In this document: piece after piece, positions 57,856-64,000 of the stretch
Numbering within the stretch: position 1 is the first letter of the stretch
Layout: the number at the start of each line of letters is the position of its first letter
Assembly (NCBI GenBank): GCA_026874595.1
Contig: CM049320.1
Span: 16,692,988-16,756,987, forward strand
Reading direction: 5' to 3'
Length of the DNA stretch: 64,000 nucleotides
DNA from: Sipunculus nudus
Lineage: Eukaryota > Annelida > Sipuncula > Golfingiida > Sipunculidae
The notes under the pieces: generated by a model
What the model was told of the DNA's origin: nothing
Databases searched by the model: none
What the model saw: the letters and a program-made list of their open reading frames with translations, nothing else
Translations under genes and position numbers: made by a program

Positions 57856-59036
57856 GCTTTTTCAGAGCTTTCTTTAAGTGAATAGCCTTCTACCTGGCAC
57901 TTTACATATTAAACAAGGATTCGAGGCAAGCATAGAGCAGCATATGTTGCCTTCGTTTCCTTTATAATCGTTCACCAGGGTCTGAATGTGTCAATTGTAA
58001 GACAGATTGGTTCTTGTTGACACCACTAAATCAGTCACGACCTCACGTAACTTAACTCGTGTACATTAATCTATCCGGTCACCCCTTAAAGTAATGCACA
58101 TAACCACTTAATGGTATCCCCTAACGTGAGTATCCACACGTTTTACTGGGCACAGGGTTTGTAAAACATGCCGTGGATTTCAACATCTGTTTAATATTCT
58201 GGCCTACCAGACGCACATAGCAGAATCAATTAAGTAACGACAGAAGAAATATATTCAGAACAGTTCCTACTACTTTTGGAGACTAATTTATCAATCTCAA
58301 TCATTAGCTTTTGCAGCTGTTTGACTTGTTACTTGTGACGGCAAATTAATACTGACGTGGGACTTACTTTTTTTCTTCTTCTACTGTTTCTCATTGTAGC
58401 CCAGTGGTTCCATTCTGACATGGAAAAAAAGAGACACCAGCACCGCAGCTATTTTGGCGCCATTCACTTCTTATATTCAAAACGTGTACGTCGCTCCAAA
58501 TACTTGATTGACGATTTCGTTTGTATTCCTTATGTTCTTCTGTGTCTATATCATCTTTTTTAAACAGGAGATATTATGTTTTTGTTTCGGTTGGTTGGTT
58601 ATTTTGTTGATTAGTTTGTCTGTTGACACAGACGGTTACAATCGGAATCTTATTAAAGTTGTGAAGGGTAAGGGTAAGAACCATGCGACAGTGCTTCTTA
58701 TTGATAAGTTTGTTTTTTTTAGATTACCTTATATATTGTCACCGGCGGAAATTAAGAGAGCCGCCTCTGATATGGGAGGCAAAGCTGACCTGTGATTTAT
58801 AAATTTATAGTTTTGCTCTTCATAATCTGTGCCTACATTTAGTAATATTTAAATGGGTCACCATGAACTCTAAGCTAAAATTAATAGTATATCCTACCAA
58901 TCATATTTCTATTTTTGTATCTGGATGTAATTAGTTAATTTAAGCTTTCTTTATTTTTTATCATTATATGATTTATCCTTTATAAATGGTGCCACTGAGC
59001 AGCACTGAGTGCCTGATAATGGCGCGGCATTAAATG
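57855..59036. other. Non-coding stretch; possible SINE/LINE tail at its end
   Basis: No gene supported. The last bases, TGGCGCGGCATTAAATGAATAA, look like a retroposon 3' end feeding into the ATA/TTA array that follows, but the body is not recognisable. Confidence 0.4.
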
Positions 59037-59070
59037 AATAATAATAATAATAATAATAATTATTATTTTT

Positions 59071-59124
<54 letters not shown>

Positions 59125-59170
59125 TTATTTATTTTTTATTATTATTAATAATATTAAATTATTATTATTA

Positions 59171-59212
<42 letters not shown>

Positions 59213-59250
59213 TTTATTATTATTAATTTTATTATTATTAATTTTGTTAA

Positions 59251-59295
<45 letters not shown>

Positions 59296-59349
59296 TATTT
59301 ATTTTATTATTTATTTTTTATTATTATTAATTTTATTAAATTATTATTA

Positions 59350-59383
<34 letters not shown>

Positions 59384-59439
59384 TATTTATTATTTAATTA
59401 TTTATTTTTTATTATTATTAAATTTATTAAATTATTATA

Positions 59440-59480
<41 letters not shown>

Positions 59481-59493
59481 GATTATTATTATT
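59037..59493. repeat. Long (ATA)n/(TTA)n/(TTTA)n microsatellite block
   Basis: About 450 bases of TTA and TTTA repeats in several alternating blocks, started by a short ATA run. Blocks such as TTTTTTATTATTATTAA recur about 60-120 bases apart, so the array also has a higher-order period. The Tyr/Leu frame (plus) and Asn frame (minus) are artefacts. Confidence 0.95.
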
Positions 59494-59639
59494 GCACGAG
59501 TTGGTGCATTCCATCGTGTTCCAGGATGACACCAAAGGTTTGTCGGGACACGGTGGGGTTGCAGCATATATGTGGTCTCTGACTTTGTTCATTTTAGTTT
59601 TTATGCTTATGTATCTCTTTAATAGTTAGTTTTGAAAGC

Positions 59640-60450
59640 AATATTCAAATTTTTTTTTATTATTTTTTGTTGGAGGAAACTGCCTCGGTTTTAATGCTGG
59701 TTTTAGTAAGTATATGCACATCTGCAGAATTAAACTCGGTTTCGGACTTCGTGATAGAGTAGTATCAAATTCTCTCATTTTTTTATCCTGATGTTCGTTT
59801 AGCCCGGTTTAGCTGCGGGCCCTCTGTGTGTAAACTGGCTCAGTTTTAATGCTGGTTTAACTTAGTTTATGTACATCTGCAGAATTATACTTCGTTTCGG
59901 ACTACGTAACAGAGTAAAATCACATCATCTCATTTTTATTTATCCTGATGTTTACAAGGCCCGGTGTCTACTGCACCTACGGGCCCTCTGTTTGAATCTG
60001 GCTAAGTTCTAATGCTGGTTTAACTAAGTTTATGTACATCTGCAGAATTATACTCGGTATCGGACTATATGACAGAGCAATATCACATCCACTCATTTAA
60101 ATATCCTGGTGTTCACCAGACCCGGTGTCTACTCCACCTACGCGCCATCTGTGTGTAAACCGGCTCAATTTTAGCGCTGGTTTAATAAGTTTATGTACAT
60201 TGTTACGGGGTGACATGAAAGCGGACCGAACTGTCTCGCTAGTGAAGCTTGCTTTTCTAGCGAAGTGGTTGGTACGCCGGACTTTTGCGCCACCGACATA
60301 GGTTCGAATCCCGGATCGGCCCAGAATTTTCCCCTGAGCAATTTGTCTTCGTAACAACATCTGCAGAATTATACTTCGTTTCGGAATACGTGACTAAGCA
60401 GAATCGCAAACTCTCATTTATTTCCTGGTGTTCTCCAGACTCAGTGAAAT
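59640..60450. repeat. ~160-bp tandem repeat, about five units
   Basis: Each unit has the order TTTTAATGCTGGTTTA, TTTATGTACATCTGCAGAAT, TTCGTTTCGGACT, CTCATTT..TATCCTG, GCCCGGTGTCTACTGCACCT. The CTGCAG anchor occurs at about 59722, 59877, 60039 and 60361; the last interval is longer because a 156-bp element sits at 60201-60356. Units are about 85% alike by eye. No coding content is supported. Confidence 0.85.
60201..60356. mobile_element. 156-bp TG...CA element with tRNA-like body, inserted in the tandem repeat
   Basis: Starts TGTTACG and ends CGTAACA (perfect 7-bp inverted ends, TG...CA). ACAT stands before it (60197-60200) and after it (60357-60360). Intact neighbouring units read GTACATCTGCAG, so the empty site has one ACAT and the boundaries are exact. 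Inside are TAGCGAAGTGG (60258-60268) and GGTTCGAATCC (60301-60311), which match polymerase III A-box and B-box consensus at tRNA-like spacing (43 bases). TG...CA with a 4-bp target duplication fits a short solo LTR; the tRNA-like body fits a SINE. No reading frame is supported. Confidence 0.8.
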
Positions 60451-60534
60451 CGTTCCGAACGGTGGGTCATACCACCGAAGAACCTCTGAAAGACACACTT
60501 ATTTGTGGGTAAAACACGACCGTTGGGCACGGTT

Positions 60535-60625
60535 TTCCCATTAAGCGCTCACACTGCTCACGATATCCAAACCTTGAGTCCTGTGCTCTACCCCTGAGCA
60601 ACAGAAGCCAGTTACCAACATAATT
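60535..60625 (-). other. Partial tRNA-like sequence
   Basis: On the minus strand TTGCTCAGGGGTAGAGCAC matches a tRNA D-arm/A-box and is followed by GGTTTGGATATC, a poor B box placed too close (28 rather than ~43 bases). This is not a functional tRNA; it may be a shortened tRNA-derived retroposon. Confidence 0.3.
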
Positions 60626-62032
60626 TTAAAAGGGTTCAGTGATTTTCAGGTTGATATTTTTTTCAATATGATCAGGAATTAGACTGATGGAGAAATAAGG
60701 TTCTATAAGATAGACATATTTATGTCTTGGTTCTGTGTGATGAAGAACACACTAAGCCGAGACACCGTTACGTTTTCAATCAAACGACTTGATTTATAAC
60801 AGATATCTATATAACAGAGCTGAGATATGTATTCTTTAACAGGTCAATATACAAGCAACGTGACATTAAATCTTGTAACATGAAATATAAGGACCTTTCG
60901 GAGAATTATATCCTAACAGTCGGCGGGCAGCTGAGGTGGCCAGATGTCTACTTTACATAATGAACTCATAAGTACCTTAGTGCATAGATCTTTTGTTTAA
61001 TCAAATATATCACACAGCGGAAGGAACTATAATGCTATTAATGCTATAAATCCTCAGATAATATAATTAATAAGAAAATGTATTAAGCAAATCTAGCAGG
61101 GAATTTACAGACAGTGTGTTTTTAATCTGACCCTAATGTAAACTAACGTAAAAGCAATAAGCTTAACACAATCAGTCTTTATTTTTTTAAATAATATTAT
61201 CTGAAAATGAGGGAAACTAGAGTTACATTATTTACCGGTTGTTGTTTTTTTTTTCTAGGTTTTTTTACCTGTTATATGTAAACGCGTAGTATGTTTTCCT
61301 CATAGGATACATTCACGCCTTAACAGAAAATCGTTAAAAAAAGAAAAAAGTACCATAAATTCGAGTGGTAGCATGAAACCATTAAAGTGAATTATCAAAA
61401 GCCGTTAGAAGACTATTAAGACATGTATTTCCAGCAAACATAATGATTAATTAGATTATTTTCCAGTTGAGAGGTAAATGTATACGCAGTCTAGCGCCGT
61501 GACCCGCTTTCGTTTTGCCTCTTGTCGTTATATTTACGGTTTCTTCGCGGCAGTTGCAAGTTTTCTGGCTTCCTTCGTATTGGTGTAAGGCTTTCGTTTT
61601 ATTAAGAACATGAGCAAAATTTCATTTTAAATTCAGGTTATATTATATATCAAGTGGATGGTAAGAATATAGATTCGAGGTCCGTATTAGAGGTCCGTAT
61701 AGGGTTTTAAATGATACATACTTTACTTGGTCCAGTATGCATTTGAAACAACATTTAAACTGATTTTAATTCCATTTATATTGTTGCTATTATTTACATT
61801 ACTAGGCTTTCACGTTTTACCTTTTGATTGTATTTTTAGTAAAATGGTCTTAAAGGGGCATTGTATTTTATATTTCTTATTATATTTCTTCATGTATCAT
61901 AGGGTCCTATTATAAATATAATTACATTCTGACAAAGGCTACCCTGCAAGACACTGCAATAAATAGATAAATAAGCATATAAATAAACAAACAAATTAAC
62001 AGGGGTATTCACGTATGTTGCATGGTTCTCAG

Positions 62033-62033
<1 letters not shown>
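60626..62033. other. Non-coding stretch, no gene seen
   Basis: AT-rich DNA; the GAGGTCCGTATTAGAGGTCCG words at about 61676-61698 are like those of the 51.9-kb repeat. No supported gene. Confidence 0.5.

Positions 62034-62084
<51 letters not shown>
62034..62084. repeat. (CT)n microsatellite
   Basis: About 50 bases of CT. Confidence 0.97.
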
Positions 62085-62087
<3 letters not shown>

Positions 62088-62099
62088 AGAAGCAGATCC

Positions 62100-62297
62100 A
62101 GGGGGGGGGTCCAGGGGGTCCGGACCCCCCCCCCCTTTTTCAACCGAAGCAACCTTTTTTTCAGGTGTTTAGTCGTAATTTTGCGGCCTGGACCCCTCCC
62201 CCCTTTTCCAGACGTGATGACCTTTTTTTAGGATTTTCATTAGTCCTCCTGGGTTGGACCCCCCCCCCCCCTTTTCCTAAATCCTGGATCCGCCCCT
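62100..62297. repeat. GGACCCCCC...TTTTTC repeat, three diverged ~60-bp units
   Basis: A GGACCCC(C/T)CCC run followed by CTTTT(T/C)C occurs three times (about 62119, 62189, 62246) with ACCTTTTTTT(T) spacers, ending TGGATCCGCCCCTGCCCAC. The left part contains the near-palindrome GGGGGTCCGGACCCCC. Probably part of a dispersed element; superfamily not determined. Confidence 0.6.
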
Positions 62298-63382
62298 GCC
62301 CACTAACCGTATATTTTTAACAACATTAATAATTATTTGAGAAAAAATTACCAATAGCCACCGGGTCATAGACTAGTAGTTATTCAAGAATGCTAAAAAC
62401 TGTCATGAAAATGTTGACGGTCTTAGTAATAGTGACTCAATCTAGATGCTCCATCCCAGAAGACGCCGAGGGAGAGAGCTGGTGTGAAAACAGCACGTCT
62501 GAGTGATGCTGTAACAGACAGGTAATCTGATCCAAAGCATCACTATTCTTCCTTCGTTGACCTTTGACCCCGGATGCCGGCAGCGTGAGGCCTGCCTGTT
62601 ACGAAACTTCATCAATCCTCCTCGCCGTATAAACTTTTCTGCCTTTACTAAGCCTGCCTGGTGGCGTTCTGGCCGCTCCGCGGTCATACTCTTGTGCGGG
62701 TTCTTGCTTCACATGCCGCGGATTGGGCGATTGTGGATTGGCAAATCGTCCTCAATAAACGGCTCTTCAGAAAAGAATGGACGTGATGTGCCCCTGCAGT
62801 GCTGCTGATTTACAGCCGCAGCCAAATGTTGATTCCACTTTCACTATTGTAGCGATTTATTTTAATGAGCTGGCGCCCAGAGCTGCATTGTCATGCATCA
62901 ATATTCCGACACCTGGACAACTTCCTACAGCCCTGCGTTGCTCTTTCCGAATCTCGCCTTATATGACACTAGCAACGATTGACAGTATTTTCCTGAACAT
63001 AACCAAACAAAACTTAAATGTTTCGTCAATTAGGCTGTAAACCGGTATACGACCGGTGATTTCAAAACCCGCTTGATTCACCATCATCATCATCACCACC
63101 ATCATGCACATAGTAACCAGCAGGAAGGCGGGCGAGGGTGATGGTACAGCGGTTGATGAGTTTATTTCTTTATCGATATTTGGGTCCAGAGTTTTCTTTC
63201 TTGTTGTATTTGGGGCGGGGCTTAAGTACTTCTCAACTTAAGTACTTCCGCACTTGAAAACTCCTCAAAGTGAGCAGTTGTGTTCAGAAGTTTATGAGTA
63301 GTTTAACAGGATTTACTACTCAGACTGAGCACTTTTAAGGAGCTATTATCTACTCATATTGAACAGGTTATAGTTTTACCCC

Positions 63383-63386
<4 letters not shown>
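62298..63386. other. Non-coding stretch, no gene seen
   Basis: GC-richer at 62.45-62.95 kb with overlapping ~80-codon frames on both strands that share no motif and are judged chance. A short (CAT)n tract lies at about 63082-63105. Confidence 0.45.

Positions 63387-63441
<55 letters not shown>
63387..63441. repeat. (TA)n microsatellite
   Basis: About 55 bases of TA. Confidence 0.96.
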
Positions 63442-63444
<3 letters not shown>

Positions 63445-63537
63445 CAGGATTGCACAAAAATAACTACTAAACTGATTTAACAGGAACAGGATTACCATTC
63501 TGTAGTTTTTTTATAATATAATACTCTGAACGGAGGC

Positions 63538-63553
63538 GGGGGGGGGGGGGGGG
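63538..63553. repeat. G16 homopolymer run
   Basis: Uninterrupted G-run after CGGAGGC. Several C/G runs of similar size occur in this window (38600, 44420, 45665). Confidence 0.9.
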
Positions 63554-64000
63554 TTCGCCCTCGGTAAAATAATAAAATCAATATTAATAACAAATTGAAT
63601 AAGATATCGGGGAAATTAGGTTTATTTGAATTAAGATAAACAAATTATACTACATCTGTGCGGATCAGAACATCAATAATTATATAAAGCAATTAAAAAC
63701 TCTCATTGAGAAAGATGATATGCATGTTACTTCATTAACCACATGAATCTGCTCCCATCGCTTCTGTTCAGCACGAGCCTTTTTGTTGGTGAATATGCTG
63801 CACATCGTAGGTGATCATCGCATAGTAGCTGCACCTGTAAAGAGACATAATTTTTAAGTTTAATAGACAATATGAATGATATACTCACACTGTGTAAATA
63901 TTACAAGTATGTATACATGCTATACAGATTAGCTTTGTCATTAGGCAGAACGTGTTAGACTGAAAATTTCAACCATTATACGAAATGACTGATTCCCTCG
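63554..64000. other. Non-coding end of window, no gene seen
   Basis: AT-rich DNA with no frame or repeat that can be supported. Confidence 0.5.

Noticed and set aside
59034-59592. Poly-Tyr/Leu and poly-Asn proteins
   Set aside because: Direct translation of TTA/ATA microsatellite DNA.
1-64000. CRISPR arrays, operons, prophage or rRNA
   Set aside because: Repeats present are micro-/minisatellites and transposons; no regularly spaced unique spacers, no dense coding and no rRNA-like sequence were seen.

Overview
This window looks like gene-poor, AT-rich, repeat-laden nuclear DNA of an animal, most likely a mollusc (a bivalve or gastropod is my best guess). The evidence is long AT-rich stretches without usable reading frames, many (TA)n and (GA)n arrays, non-LTR retrotransposons of the L1/Tx1 type, a tRNA-headed SINE, and a dispersed repeat opening with AGCTCAGCTGAC and carrying AGGTCA arrays, a type I associate with molluscan genomes. 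The clade assignment rests on recognition, not on a search. I see no host protein-coding gene, rRNA, CRISPR array or bacterial operon. Almost all short reading frames here are chance frames or are created by repeats.

Layout. 1-9.5 kb: non-coding DNA with a foldback MITE (2783-3050), a recent 162-bp tandem duplication (4674-4996) and a cluster of short perfect palindromes (about 6.5 kb). 9.48-14.25 kb: a young LINE with APE endonuclease, reverse transcriptase and a C-terminal zinc knuckle, flanked by an exceptionally long, nearly identical 215-bp direct repeat. 14.3-20.4 kb: relics of dispersed families and two head-to-tail inverted-repeat elements (19443-20425). 23.8-25.3, 35.06-36.27 and 53.6-55.2 kb: three copies of one long repeat; two carry AGGTCA arrays, and the middle copy lacks the array, has a triplicated head unit and has inserted into an older, dead LINE (34.8-38.1 kb, minus strand).

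38-52 kb: a third copy of a ~300-bp family; a 15-bp minisatellite with a 180-bp higher-order period (about 40.2-40.7 kb); a hAT-like non-autonomous element with an 8-bp target duplication and an internal 27-bp minisatellite (44778-45435), with a relative in opposite orientation (50014-50480); a ~600-bp inverted duplication pair (46.75-47.36 and 49.2-49.8 kb); and a tRNA-derived SINE (51290-51490). 55-64 kb: a pogo-like transposon end, long microsatellites, and a ~160-bp tandem repeat interrupted by a 156-bp TG...CA element with a tRNA-promoter-like body and a 4-bp target duplication (60201-60356).

There is no pathway here. The interactions are between mobile elements: insertion into each other, satellites growing inside or beside transposons, and duplications. 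The most unusual items are the 215-bp flank duplication of the LINE, the tRNA-like LTR-like insert inside a satellite, and the hAT-like carrier of a minisatellite.
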